This document shows, one piece after another, positions 1 to 9,437 of a stretch of 46,347 nucleotides of DNA. Source of the DNA: Lentibacillus juripiscarius JCM 12147 (GTDB lineage Bacteria > Bacillota > Bacilli > Bacillales_D > Amphibacillaceae). The stretch's first letter is position 1. Each line of letters opens with the position of its first letter. The notes below the pieces were generated by a model, which was not told the DNA's origin, did not search any database, and worked only from the letters and a program-made list of their open reading frames with translations. The stretch spans positions 1 to 46,347 of the forward strand of contig BBCA01000022.1 of NCBI GenBank assembly GCA_001311805.1. The letters run 5' to 3'. The position numbers and the translations under genes were made by a program.

Positions 1-10
1 TCTTTGGTTT

Positions 11-203
11 CGCGCGACTTTCGGGCCGGGCCGCGCGACTTTTGGGCCGAGGCGCGCGAGTTTTTCGGTTTTCGCGCGACTTTTGGGCCGAGACGCGCGA
101 GTTTCTTGGTTTTCGCGCGACTTTTGGCGGGCGTCGCTCGATTTGGCTCCGCTCTCGCTCGTTTTGGCACTGCTCTCGCTCGATTCAACGCTAAATCACT
201 CCA
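11..203. repeat. Array of ten 20-21-bp units, family I (core CGCGCGA / CGCTCGA)
   Basis: A seven-base core reading CGCGCGA and drifting to CGCTCGA starts at 11, 32, 53, 73, 94, 114, 135, 156, 177 and about 197, so the spacing is 20 or 21 bp throughout. Each core is usually followed by c/g-TTT. The last unit is degenerate. The array sits beyond the tdh terminator in an intergenic region. Because units of 20 and 21 alternate, no reading frame is kept, which argues against a coding repeat. A shorter array of the same family is at 44006-44094. Confidence 0.8.
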
Positions 204-251
204 TTCGGACCCGAACCCAACCCGGGACAAGGAACCCGTCCCCGACCCAAC

Positions 252-293
252 AAAAAAAAAAACGTTCCCTCCGGCTAGTGAGGGAACGTTTTT
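252..293 (-). terminator. Rho-independent terminator of the kbl-tdh operon
   Basis: An 11-bp perfect stem pairs 261-271 (AACGTTCCCTC) with 280-290 around an 8-nt loop. The long A tract at 252-262 becomes a T tract on the minus strand directly after the hairpin. It begins about ten bases past the tdh stop codon. A short T run on the other side could also let it act on plus-strand transcripts. Confidence 0.9.
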
Positions 294-302
294 CTATAAA
301 TC

Positions 303-1234
303 TTATTTCGTGCATAGTTTTTCGAGCATGTCTGCTGTCATTTTGTCGAGATCATATTCTGCCTGGAAGCCCCATTCTTTGGCGGCTGCTGTGGAATCGA
401 GGTTGTCTGGCCAGCTTTCGGCAATTCGCTGGCGGACTGGATCCACATCGTAATCTAGCGTAAAGTCTGGTATATGCTTTTGGATAGCTTTTTCAAAATC
501 CTCCGGTGCTGCGGATACGGAAGAAATATTATAGGCGTTCCGGTACACGAGCTTGTCCGGATCTGCCTCCATCAGCTTGATAATTGCCTGCAATGCATCC
601 GGCATGTACATCATATCCATGTAAGTGCCGGCATCGATATACGACGTGTACTGCCGGTTGCGGACTGCTTCATAATAAATTTCAACGGCGTAATCGGTCG
701 TTCCTCCGCCGGGTGGTGTTTCATAGGAAATGAGCCCCGGATACCGGACACCGCGGGTATCCACCCCATAACGGTAGTAGTAATAATCACACAATAATTC
801 ACCGGCAACCTTATTCACACCATACATCGTCGTTGGGCGCATGATGGTTTCCTGTGGTGTTCCTTTTTTCGGGGTGGTTGGACCAAATGCGCCGATGGAA
901 CTTGGTGTGAAAAATTGCAGATTAAGCTCTCTGGCAACTTCCAGCGCATTCATCAGCCCACCCATATTCAAATCCCAAGCGAGCTTCGGATTCGCTTCGG
1001 CTTTGGCTGATAACAGCGCGGCCAGGTGCATAATCGTGTCGACATTATGTTTTCCGCTGCATCATATAATGCTTTTCCATCCGTGACATCAAGCGTTTCA
1101 AACGGGCCTTCTTCCGCCTGCCCTTCCCGGATGTCTGATGCAATGATGTTCGCTGTTCCGTATTGCTGACGTAATGTTGTAACCAGCTCAGATCCAATTT
1201 GTCCCCGAGCTCCTGTAACAAGTATTTTCTTCAT
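303..1234 (-). CDS. tdh: L-threonine 3-dehydrogenase, SDR/epimerase type (frameshifted as read)
   Basis: NAD-dependent oxidation of L-threonine to 2-amino-3-ketobutyrate, the first step of threonine breakdown to glycine and acetyl-CoA; cytosolic. The N-terminus has the Rossmann motif in [16 protein letters not shown], and the SDR catalytic pair is in YGVNKVAGE (YxxxK). Total about 310 residues, normal for the short-chain TDH family rather than the zinc MDR enzyme. The frame breaks near 1045: the fragment ending DAAEN and the one starting MHLAALLSA join as [18 protein letters not shown] if an A4 run is read as A5. The start at 1234 is preceded by AAGGGGAAA. It lies downstream of kbl, which uses its product, with a 240-bp gap holding a repeat. 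Family identification is secure; the break is probably a sequencing indel. Confidence 0.9.
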
Positions 1235-1289
1235 AACGTTTCCCCTTACTGTTTCTTCCGCTGCAAATTCTATCTGATGTCTCTGTTTA

Positions 1290-1460
1290 AAGGTTGTTCA
1301 AAAAGTCCGGTAAAATGACACTTCGATGGAGGACCTTCGACTAAATACCGACACGTCCTGTATCGAACGTCGAAGTCACCACATGCTTTGGAAGTCCGCT
1401 ACTCAGGAGCTACGCTGCCACGAACTTATCAGGCACCCGTTCGCTGAAAAACAGCGGACA
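1290..1460. repeat. Structured non-coding insert between kbl and tdh, probable dispersed repeat
   Basis: The gap between the two operon genes holds about 170 bp of hairpin-rich sequence. Visible pairings are CTTCGAC 1335-1341 with GTCGAAG 1369-1375, GTCCGCT 1394-1400 with AGCGGAC 1453-1459, and the smaller CGCTG 1442-1446 with CAGCG 1452-1456. No convincing reading frame or T-run terminator is present. The left edge (GGTTGTTCAAAAAGTCC) resembles dispersed repeats I have seen in related Bacillaceae, but this is the only copy in the window, so the repeat assignment is inference. Confidence 0.45.
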
Positions 1461-1474
1461 CCGGCTTCTTTAAC

Positions 1475-2664
1475 TTATATAACGCCCAATTCTTTACCAA
1501 TCTTTTCATAAACGGCTAATGCTTCATCGAGCATTTCCTTCGTGTGGGCAGCTGTCGGCATGTTGCGCACACGGCCTGTTCCACGCGGCACGGTTGGGAA
1601 TACAATGGATTTGGCGTAAACTCCCTCTTCATTCAGCCGCTTACTAAATTGCTGTGTCGCGTTTTCGTCGCCGATAATGCATGGCGTGATCGGTGTTTCA
1701 CTGTCTCCGATATCGAAGCCGAGCTTTCTCAGCCCGTCCTTCAGATAGTTGCTGTTTTCCCATAGTTTTTCATTCAAATCAGTGGATTCCATCAGCAATT
1801 CGACTGCTTTCGTGCTTGCTGCAGCGTCTGCTGGTGATACTGCTGTCGAGAACAGGAATGGCCGTGAGCGGACTTTCAGCCAGTCAATCAATTCCGCTTT
1901 GCCGGCAACATACCCGCCAATAACGCCGATCGCCTTGGAAAGAGTGCCCATCTGGAAATCCACCTTATCCTGAGGCCAAAATGCTTGACCGTACCGGCCC
2001 CTTTACCAAGCACACCGGAGCCATGCGCGTCATCCACATACGTGATCAGGTCAAATTCCTCGGCAATACCGACAATTTGCGGCAGTTTGGCAATATCGCC
2101 ATCCATGGAAAAGACCCCATCGGTAATGACCATAATTTTATTATATTGGCCGGACTCGACCGCTTTCCTTGCTTTTTCACGCAAATCATCCATATCCGAG
2201 TGCTCGAACGGAATAATTTTTGCTTTGGACAAGCGACAGCCATCAATGATGGATGCATGATTCAGTGCATCGGACAGAATAGCGTCATTTTTATCCATCA
2301 CCGCCGAAATTGCAGCCATATTGCAATTGAAGCCGGACTGATAAGATATGACGGCCTCGGTCCCTTTAAATTCTGCCAGCTTCTTCTCCAGTTCCAGGTG
2401 CAGATCCAATGTTCCATTAATCGTGCGGACCGCGCCGGCACCAACCCCATGCGAGTCAACCGCATCTTTGGCGACTTCTTTCAGGCGTTCATCGGTTGCC
2501 AGGCCAAGATAGTTGTTGGACGAGAGATTAATCAGTTTTTTCCCGTCAATCGTTATCTCCGGCCCATTTGCTCCCTCGAGCGGGTCAATTTCATTATAGA
2601 GCCCTTTTTCCTTTAAATCTGCAATGGTTTCATCCAAAAAGGTTTGCAATGCGTTGCTCGACAT
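1475..2664 (-). CDS. kbl: Glycine C-acetyltransferase (2-amino-3-ketobutyrate CoA ligase), frameshifted as read
   Basis: PLP enzyme that splits 2-amino-3-ketobutyrate with CoA into glycine and acetyl-CoA, acting directly after Tdh. About 396 residues, the normal length of this alpha-oxoamine synthase family. Recognisable blocks are [12 protein letters not shown] near the N-terminus, the cofactor Asp region [12 protein letters not shown], and the Schiff-base lysine in GTLSKAIG. The frame breaks near 1970: KHFGL continues as [14 protein letters not shown] if one C is restored (CTCAG to CTCCAG). Start ATG at 2664 has AAAGGAGG seven bases upstream. First gene of the kbl-tdh operon. The closely related biotin enzyme KAPA synthase was considered, but pairing with tdh settles the call. 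Confidence 0.92.
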
Positions 2665-2768
2665 TCAATTATCCTCCTTTTATGTAAACACATTCCCTAT
2701 TCCGTACAAAAATTTTCATGCCACACTGTAAAGTTTAACACAAATAGAAACCGTTCGGAACTCCCATA

Positions 2769-3155
2769 CTATGGCTGCGCATTTACGCCGGCAGTCCATC
2801 TATTGATAAGGACACCCACTACCAGCACAGAGGCTGCCGTCACAGCGATATACAGGCCTGCTGTTGGGTAACTGACTAATTCTCCCCGGTAGCTCTGGGT
2901 TACTTCCAGACTGTACAAAACCAGAAACACAGCAGCCGAAATCGATGAGGCTAAACTGAGAAAGCCAGTTTTTTTCCGAAACAGGACGGCACAGATGGGG
3001 AAGGCAAACAAGATGAGGACGAGATATCCCCGATGTGTGAAACCACTAACATCGCCTTGAAAAGTCACATACGCCCATGGGTAAAACAAAGAGATCGCAT
3101 AGGTAGCCGCTGCAGCGTAGATGAGTGAATCACCAATCTTCCAGTTACTTAACAT
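2769..3155 (-). CDS. Small multi-pass membrane protein, unknown function
   Basis: About 128 residues with four hydrophobic stretches separated by short charged loops (for example RKKTG between segments two and three), so an integral membrane protein. I do not recognise the family. ATG at 3155 and TTG at 3161 are both possible starts; GGAGGGAAGGG just upstream serves either, and the ATG is preferred. It is divergent from the small gene at 3278 and shares with it a 118-bp intergenic region that contains an 11/12 inverted repeat. Confidence 0.6.
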   Translation of the reverse strand: MLSNWKIGDSLIYAAAATYAISLFYPWAYVTFQGDVSGFTHRGYLVLILFAFPICAVLFRKKTGFLSLASSISAAVFLVLYSLEVTQSYRGELVSYPTAGLYIAVTAASVLVVGVLINRWTAGVNAQP

Positions 3156-3177
3156 ACGCAACCCTTCCCTCCATTAA

Positions 3178-3217
3178 CTATTTTGTAACATTTACCTGTC
3201 AGTTTGTCACAAAATAG
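3178..3217. promoter_or_regulatory. Inverted repeat, candidate operator between divergent genes
   Basis: CTATTTTGTAAC at 3178-3189 is the inverted complement of GTCACAAAATAG at 3206-3217 with one mismatch and a 16-bp centre. It lies between divergently transcribed genes (start 3155 minus, start 3278 plus), and a TATACT -10-like hexamer follows at 3241-3246 on the plus strand. No T run follows, so it is not a terminator. The binding protein is unknown. Confidence 0.4.
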
Positions 3218-3277
3218 GTGGTGCATTCGGGTCTTTTTACTATACTGGAGAAGAGAATAAAAAGCGAGGGTGGCAGC

Positions 3278-3418
3278 GTGAGAAAAATCTTAATGGCGGT
3301 ATTTTTGATGTTGATTCTCGGCTTCGGCATGATTGGTATGACTCAGACAATTAATGATTCAAACGATATGGTGGAAAAGAAAGATGATGGTGAGCGAAAA
3401 GCGGTTATCGCCCAATAG
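3278..3418 (+). CDS. Small single-pass or secreted protein, unknown function
   Basis: 46 residues starting at GTG 3278 (MRKILMAVFLMLILGFGM), a hydrophobic segment or signal anchor followed by a short charged tail ending KKDDGERKAVIAQ. The frame stays open upstream to 3218, but GCGAGGGTGG four to eight bases before the GTG decides the start. No family recognised. It is followed by a strong terminator shared with the convergent LysM-3D gene. Confidence 0.5.
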   Translation: MRKILMAVFLMLILGFGMIGMTQTINDSNDMVEKKDDGERKAVIAQ

Positions 3419-3455
3419 TGCGATTGTTGTCCAGTTATGCAGCACCATCAAAAAT

Positions 3456-3492
3456 AAAGTGACCCTTGTTCAATCGGCAAGGGTCACTTTTT
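3456..3492. terminator. Bidirectional terminator between convergent genes
   Basis: A 13-bp perfect stem pairs 3456-3468 (AAAGTGACCCTTG) with 3478-3490. T-rich tracts follow on both strands. It closes the small plus-strand gene and the minus-strand LysM-3D gene. Confidence 0.9.
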
Positions 3493-3498
3493 GATTTC

Positions 3499-4291
3499 CT
3501 ATTTACTAACAATCGTTACGTCAACATTGCGGACGCCCCAGTTATTAGCCTCTTCCTTCGTTGGGACGTGGACATCAATTTTGTTGCCCTGGATGGCACC
3601 GCCAATGTCAGCAGCGGTTGCATAGCCATAACCTTCCACATATACTTCCGATCCTATGGGAATAACGTTCGGATCAACGGCGATCACTTTAGCGTTCGGA
3701 TTGGCATTCAAGTTCACTCCCGTAGATGTGACACCGGAGCATCCTTCACAATCAGCTGTATAAGCTGTAGCTGATACGGAAACTGTTTTGCCTTCCGGAT
3801 TATCCTTGGATGGCTGTTCCTTGCTGCTTTTTGTTTCAGCTTTTGCAGTCTGTTTGGTCTCAGTCTGTTTCGTTTTCGTCTGTTGCTGCTCTGCTCCCTC
3901 GTTGTTCTCCGAAGCGGAAGCAGCCTTATTTCCATTAGCATTAGCGTCTTTAATGTCAAGTTTTTTGTCCAATCACAATCAAATCTGATTCCAGTTCATT
4001 CCACTTCTTCAAATCGTCAGTCGAAACGCCATATGCTTCGCCGATACTGATTAATGTATCGCCGTGCTGCACCCGATATGTCTCATGCAGGTTCAGCTCT
4101 TGCTTTGGCTGAATGGTCGTTGTGTTCAATTCATTTATTTCAACTAGTTTTTCCACGGTTGTATTATTTTCCTTTGCTATATCCCAAAGGCTGTCCCCTT
4201 TTTCGACGGTATATTCTTCTGCCGATACACTGGTCAGTGCTGCGCCGGCCATAAAGACACCCGCAACAATCGAAGCTGCCAGTTTCTTCAT
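3499..4291 (-). CDS. LysM-3D cell-wall protein, YocH-like (frameshifted as read)
   Basis: Secreted cell-wall protein of about 262 residues. Domain order: signal peptide 1-24 ending SVSA, LysM 1 (about 26-69, YTVEKGDSLWDIAKENN), LysM 2 (about 72-110, YRVQHGDTLISIGEAYG), a Gln/Lys/Thr-rich linker, then a C-terminal 3D domain (MltA-like double-psi barrel) with its aspartates in VIAVDPNVIPIG and NKIDVHV. The layout matches Bacillus YocH, a WalRK-controlled muralytic protein. The frame breaks near 3968: an A6 run should be A5, giving VIGQKLDIKDANANG. Start at 4291 follows AAAGGAGGG. Family role in peptidoglycan turnover is known; the specific activity here is inferred. Confidence 0.85.
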
Positions 4292-4363
4292 AAGGTAGTC
4301 CCTCCTTTGATTTCTGCATTGCCCATACTACCACAGCCCCAAAGGCTATGCAGTTACAGGTCA

Positions 4364-4380
4364 ATTAAAAGTCCATTACA
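4364..4380 (-). promoter_or_regulatory. Possible WalR box upstream of the LysM-3D gene
   Basis: On the minus strand 4380-4364 reads TGTAATggactTTTAAT, two hexamers with an 11-bp period that match the WalR direct repeat (TGTWAH-N5-TGTWAH) except at one position. It lies 73-89 bp upstream of the start codon, and yocH is a known WalR target in Bacillus subtilis. The match is imperfect. Confidence 0.3.
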
Positions 4381-4504
4381 AGGATTACCAGACTACCGAA
4401 GAAATATTACAATTTTAATAGATTGATTGCAAAAAAAGCTTTCATTGTATTTGTAAGGGGTTTATTGACATAATTGTAACCCGGTGAAACAATCTGTTGA
4501 TAAC

Positions 4505-4547
4505 AAAAAGAGAAGATGCCTTTTTAACAGGCATCTTCTCTTTTTTT
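4505..4547. terminator. Bidirectional terminator after the peptide-binding protein of system A
   Basis: A 17-bp perfect stem pairs 4505-4521 (AAAAAGAGAAGATGCCT) with 4529-4545 around a 7-nt loop. The stem's own A and T flanks give U tracts on both strands. It ends the five-gene ABC operon of system A, 12 bp beyond the last stop codon. Confidence 0.92.
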
Positions 4548-4558
4548 AAACCTATGAC

Positions 4559-6423
4559 TTACTCGGCTGTAACTGGTTTTTCCTGTGTGACGCCAAGTTC
4601 GTACAAGTACGTATCACCAGTTGACATGTCATCAGCATGCAAGTCGTAATTGACAACACGATTGTTTACCGGAACGATTAATGAACGATACAATGTCGGG
4701 AATACCGGTACTTCATCAACCATCAGTTCCTGCCATTCATTGTAAATTTCCTGGCGTACTTCCTGATCAAACGCCTTCTCTGAAACACCTTTTTCCAGAA
4801 GTTTATCGTTCTCCTCGCTTGCGTAGCGGGAGAAGTTAAACAATGCTTTGCGGCCATAAAGACTAGTTGGGTCAACATCATAACCGACACTCCATGCCCC
4901 TTGGTAGATGTCAACATTCGGGTCATCGTTACCACTCTGGCCTACTTTATCGTAGAACGTATTAAATTCTAGCAAGCGTCCATTTACCAACTCGACATTA
5001 AGCCCAACGTTTTTCCAGGCCTGAATATAATAGTTTGCGATTGGCTCAGCCACGTCACCGCCTGACATTGAAGCGAAATTAATGGTTAATTCCTCACCGT
5101 CAGGGTTTTCACGAACCCCATCGCCGTTGACATCTTCATAGCCGGCTTCATCCAACAGTTGTTTGGCCTTCTCCGGATCATATTCCCGACCTGGATTGCT
5201 TTCATCATGATAGGCAGGATGGGATGGTGGTATCAACGTCGTACCATTCCAGCGAAGCCCATTATAGAACTTCTTCCCTACTTCCTCATTGTTAACTGCA
5301 TGCCACATCGCTTGGCGAAGTTTTTTATTCGCCATTTTGGCATCCGGATCAGGTTTTACCTGTTTGTTTTCTTTGTCCCATGTACCTAGCTTAAAGCCAA
5401 TATACGTGTAGGCAAGGTCAGTCTTGCCAATATACTCCACATTGGATAAGTCAGCATTTTCCGGATACTGATCCGTTGGGAACTTACTTACCAAGTCGAC
5501 CTCTCCGCTTTCCATTGCCTGAACAACCGTATTTGGATTAATAACTTTTATGACAACTTCGTCCAGGTTTGGTTCCCCGCGCCAGTAGTCTTCATTTGCC
5601 TTCAATACAACAGACTCACCAGGAACAATACTGTCCACTTTATACGGACCGAATCCGATTGGGTTTTTCCGTACTTCCGGTGATTCGGCAATTTCAGTTA
5701 TCTTCATATCTTCGAAGATATGCTTTGCCATTGGATAAATCCAAACGCCACCGGTTAAGAGTGACGGTGTAGCCTTTTTGTATGTGATTTTTAATGTTTT
5801 TCATCGACTACTTCAATTCCAGAAATGGAATCCGCTTCACCATTATGGTATGCTTCCATTCCCTCGATATTCCGGAAACTTGCTTTATAACGCGGACCAT
5901 TATAATCCGGGTGTCCGATTACTTCATGTGCAAACGCCCAGTCTTCCGCTGTAACCGGCTCGCCATCATGCCAATTCACACCATCCCTAATGGTAAACGT
6001 AAATGTCCGGTTATCATCACTTACTTCATAAGTTGCAGCGCCATCATTTGTCATCGTATAGTTTTCGTCATACGTTAGCAGTCCCTCATCAAACCATTGA
6101 AGTACTTGTGCATCAGGATTCCCATCATAGAAGTTCCAGTTCAATGTACCTTCAAAAGCAGTGTCCGATACCAGGCCAAACGTTATTGAACCACCATCAA
6201 TTGGTTCGCCGTCATTTGAGACTGTTGCACTAAAATCTTCTATTGAGTACAATTTGTCTTCTGACGCTTCTGCTTTTCCACCATCATCCGAACCTTCTTC
6301 TGTACCTTCACCGGAATCTGACTTATCTTCACTGCCGTCAGATCCGCCGCTGCATGCTGCCAATGCAAACAGCAACACTAAAAACAGTGCGAATAAAGCC
6401 TTCGAAACATTAGACTTTCCCAT
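4559..6423 (-). CDS. Peptide ABC transporter substrate-binding lipoprotein, system A (frameshifted as read)
   Basis: Extracellular solute-binding protein family 5 of about 621 residues. It has a lipoprotein signal peptide with lipobox LAAC, then a long acidic Gly/Ser/Asp/Glu linker before the folded domain. Family sequence is clear in TFTIRDGVNWHDGEPVTAED and in the C-terminal lobe. The frame breaks near 5795: EVVDEK continues as TLKITYKKATPSLL if A5 is read as A6. ATG 6423 follows GGGAGGG. It is the last gene of the operon D-F-B-C-A, and it should capture oligopeptides or dipeptides for the permease pair encoded just upstream. It is clearly different from the two OppA copies of system B. Exact substrate unknown; App- or Dpp-type are both possible. 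Confidence 0.88.
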
Positions 6424-6586
6424 TCATTAGACCCTCCCCTTAAATTAATTTCTGTGACTTTCTGCCCTGTCAGTCAGCCTACCGTACGGGCAATTATATA
6501 CTCAACACCAGTCCCGGCCTCAGGATTGGTGCAAGTATCCTGATCAAGCATCAGCCTTTCGCAGCTCCAAGCATTCCCCCCTTCAA

Positions 6587-7508
6587 TCAGCCTCTTCTTT
6601 GTCTTGCGTCGGTTGCCCGTTTGAGTGCCTGACCGACGTTATTTACTGCAAGCATAAGTACAAATATCATGACGGATGCCGGTACCCAGATCCACCATCT
6701 TTGTTCCAGTGTCTGTGGATTTGTTGCATAACTGACAAGTGTTCCCAGACTTGGTGTACTTTCAGGAAATCCAAACCCTAAAAAGGAAAGGCCGGATTCC
6801 AATCCAATGTTTGCTGCCAAATTCAGTGTCATCGTTACGATAATCAACGAACTTAAATTGGGAAGAACTTGTGTAAACATGATCTTTAAATTAGAAGACC
6901 CTAGCGTTTTTCGACGCCTGTGCATAGTCCAGTTCCCTTTCCTGCAATGCCTTCGACCGGATTAGCCTGGCAATTCCCATCCATAAAAAGGCGGCCATAA
7001 TCAGTGAGAATGAAACAACACCATATTTCGGAACGATCGCAACAAATACAATGACAACCATGATAAATGGCAGAATCAAAAAGAAGTCAAGAATACGCAT
7101 CATAATGTTATCTACGTGTCCACCAAAGTAACCGGATACCAGACCATAGATAACACCAACTATTCCGGTTATCAGTGTAACGAGAATCGCTACTGATAGT
7201 GAATTCCGCGTTCCAATTATCAGCTGTCCAAAAATATCCCGGCCACCGTAGTCTGTACCAAGTATAAATTCTTCTGACGGTGGTTCGTGGATAGCAAACA
7301 AGTCTACCTTTACAATCTCTTCCTTATTCAGGATAATAGATGTTCCGTATACGAAAACCACAACTGCTACCAAAAGAATCAAGGATACTAGGGCAACTTT
7401 GTCCCGGCCAATTTCCCGCCAGAGGATGCGCAATCCGGATGGACTTTCACTTGCTTCGGAATTCAGTTCAGACTGATTTACATTCTCTTGTTCGTTTTTC
7501 TTTTCCAT
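6587..7508 (-). CDS. Peptide ABC transporter permease, C type, system A (frameshifted as read)
   Basis: Inner-membrane permease of about 306 residues of the DppC/OppC/AppC family. There is a long cytosolic N-terminus with the OppC_N region (LGTDYGGRDIFGQLIIGTR), then the binding-protein-dependent transport domain with several helices. The EAA-type loop that contacts the ATPase includes ALQERELDYAQASK. The frame breaks at about 6908, where A5 should be A4, joining ASK to TLGSSNLKIMFTQVLPN. Start ATG 7508 is preceded by GAGGTGA. It lies between the B-type permease (31 bp upstream) and the binding protein. Pairs with the B permease to form the channel. Confidence 0.88.
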
Positions 7509-7538
7509 ATTCCATCACCTCAGAGTCTATCTGATTTC

Positions 7539-8501
7539 CTATTTAATACGAATACGAGGATCTATGAGACTTAATATGATGTCTGAAATCAATGCCCCAA
7601 TAACAGCTGCTGCTCCAAATATGAGAACAACTGATGTAACGACGGTGTAGTCACGCAAAAGAATCGATTGGATAAATAAATCGCCCATGCCGGGGTATCC
7701 AAAAATGCGTTCAACAAATACCGTTCCACCGATTAAACCGGTAATTTCAAAACCGAAAAAAGCAGCAATCGGCAGTAAGGAGTTTCGGAATATATGACGA
7801 TTATAGACCCTTGATTCAGAAGCACCTTTGGCTCTTGCCGTAATAATGAAGTCTCTTTGTTTTGTATCAATAATTTCACTTCGCAAATACTGTACCGTAT
7901 TGACCGTTGTAATCAGCCCCAGTGAAATGGCAGGAAGTAGTAAATGATTAATTTTGCTCATCACGTAATTAAATGTTCCCGGCTCCGTACCAGGTGCAAC
8001 ACTGCCGCTAGTTGGAAACCATCCTAATTGATAGCCGAAAATCCACAGCATAACCAATGCGAAAATAAAGATTGGTGTCGCAAACCCGATGTAGGTGTAA
8101 CCGGTTATTGTGCTATCCAGTAGACTATCGTTAAACCTTCCGCTCGTAATCCCCAGGGGAATGGCAATTAAATACGTAATGATTAATGTTGCCACACCAA
8201 GCCAAAATGAATTTACCATCCGCTGCCAAATCAACTCCGAAGCTGGCATTTTAAACTGGAATGACTGACCAAGATCACCCTGTACAGCTCCAGTTACCCA
8301 ATCTGTATATTTTATATACCATGGGTCATTCAGCCCCAGTTCTTCCCGTCTATCCTGCATTTCCTGTGGATCCAAGTCTGGATTTATTTGACCTGTTAAA
8401 GCATCACCGGGCATTGCCTGGGCCATCAGGAACACTAGTAAACTTAACAAAAGTATTTGCGGAATCATTATGAGAATTCGCCGTACAGTAAATTTCCACA
8501 T
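7539..8501 (-). CDS. Peptide ABC transporter permease, B type, system A
   Basis: Intact 320-residue permease of the DppB/OppB/AppB family. The N-terminal helix region (FTVRRILIMIPQILLLSLLV) is followed by the typical AMPGDA motif. The EAA loop carries IITARAKGASESRVYNRHIF, and the C-terminus has FGYPGMGDLFIQSI. ATG 8501 is chosen over TTG 8510 because AGAAAGG sits nine bases upstream. The end of the F ATPase (TGA 8507-8509) falls within that short leader, so the two genes are translationally close. Confidence 0.9.
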   Translation of the reverse strand: MWKFTVRRILIMIPQILLLSLLVFLMAQAMPGDALTGQINPDLDPQEMQDRREELGLNDPWYIKYTDWVTGAVQGDLGQSFQFKMPASELIWQRMVNSFWLGVATLIITYLIAIPLGITSGRFNDSLLDSTITGYTYIGFATPIFIFALVMLWIFGYQLGWFPTSGSVAPGTEPGTFNYVMSKINHLLLPAISLGLITTVNTVQYLRSEIIDTKQRDFIITARAKGASESRVYNRHIFRNSLLPIAAFFGFEITGLIGGTVFVERIFGYPGMGDLFIQSILLRDYTVVTSVVLIFGAAAVIGALISDIILSLIDPRIRIK

Positions 8502-8506
8502 ATGCG

Positions 8507-9437
8507 TCAACCTTTCTCCGGTAGTGCTACTAGATGTGTGTCAGATATTGGTTTCAGGTCGTAGGCTAAACCGTCATTGCCAAAGTAATCGTCATAGGAC
8601 GCATCATATTCTTTCTGCACTTCCTGACGGTGACTGATTAAGTCTTTCCGGTTTTCTGGGTTAATGTCCGGAATGGCAGCGACAAGACGTTGTATAGATG
8701 TGCTGCGGGTTTTGGAAAATATCGTCTACTGTTCCCTCTTCCACATACCGGCCATTGTACATAATGCCGATATCATCGCACATATGCCTGATAACACCAA
8801 GGTCATGTCCGATAAAAATATACGTCAATTCCAGTTCTTCCTGAATGTCTTTCATAAAATTTAGAACTTGCGCCTGTACAGATACGTCGAGAGCTGACAC
8901 CGGCTCATCTGCAATGATCAGTTTCGGTTTCAGGGCGATTGCTCTAGCAACTCCAATCCGCTGACGCTGCCCCCCCGAGAATTGGTGTGGATATTTTACG
9001 ATGCCTTCCGGGCTTAAACCGACCATCGCCATCAATTCCTGAACGCGTTTTTTCTCTTCCTGGTTGGATAGTTTTTCATAGTTTCGCAATGGTTCAGCAA
9101 TGATATCGCGCACCCGTTTTTTCGGGTTTAATGACGAGTAGGGATCCTGGAAAATCATCTGAATTTCTTTCCGAATATCCAAATTCGTCTTTTTTCAAAT
9201 TTGTTATATCGTAACCGTCGTAAGTGATTTTCCCTGCTGTCGGTTTATTTAGTCCAATAATGCCCGGCCTGTTGTCGTTTTACCGGATCCTGACTCTCCA
9301 ACAAGGCCATATGTTTTGCCTTTTTCAAGAGAAAAGGATACCCCGTCGACAGCTTTGATATGGTCAACCGTTCTACCAAATATACCGCCTTTGACCGGAA
9401 AATGAACTTTGAGGTCTTCTACTTCAAGAAACGCCAT
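8507..9437 (-). CDS. Peptide ABC transporter ATP-binding protein, F type, system A (several frameshifts)
   Basis: Cytosolic ATPase of about 310 residues, OppF/DppF/AppF family. Walker A is [15 protein letters not shown], the Q loop [12 protein letters not shown], the signature [10 protein letters not shown], Walker [14 protein letters not shown], and the H loop IFIGHDLG. At least three indels split it: near 9255 (after GRALL), near 9195 (an extra base around an A6 run), and near 8690, where IYT should run on as [20 protein letters not shown]. With the last one repaired the protein reaches TGA at 8507-8509. Start ATG 9437 follows AGAGGAGGA and overlaps the end of the D gene by 14 bp, so translational coupling is likely. 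Confidence 0.85.

Noticed and set aside
11..203. CRISPR array
   Set aside because: Units are only 20-21 bp with no unique spacers and no cas genes nearby.
4..463. Open frames across the 5' array with heptad-like repeats (for example ARFGTAL)
   Set aside because: The repeats come from the 21-bp DNA period. Units of 20 bp break the frame, there is no ribosome binding site, and the frames run antisense through tdh.
1981..2616. 211-codon plus-strand open frame
   Set aside because: Antisense to kbl, whose protein is unmistakable; no ribosome binding site.
4464..4487. TTGACA at 4464-4469 as a plus-strand promoter
   Set aside because: No acceptable -10 at 16-18 bp and no plus-strand gene downstream.
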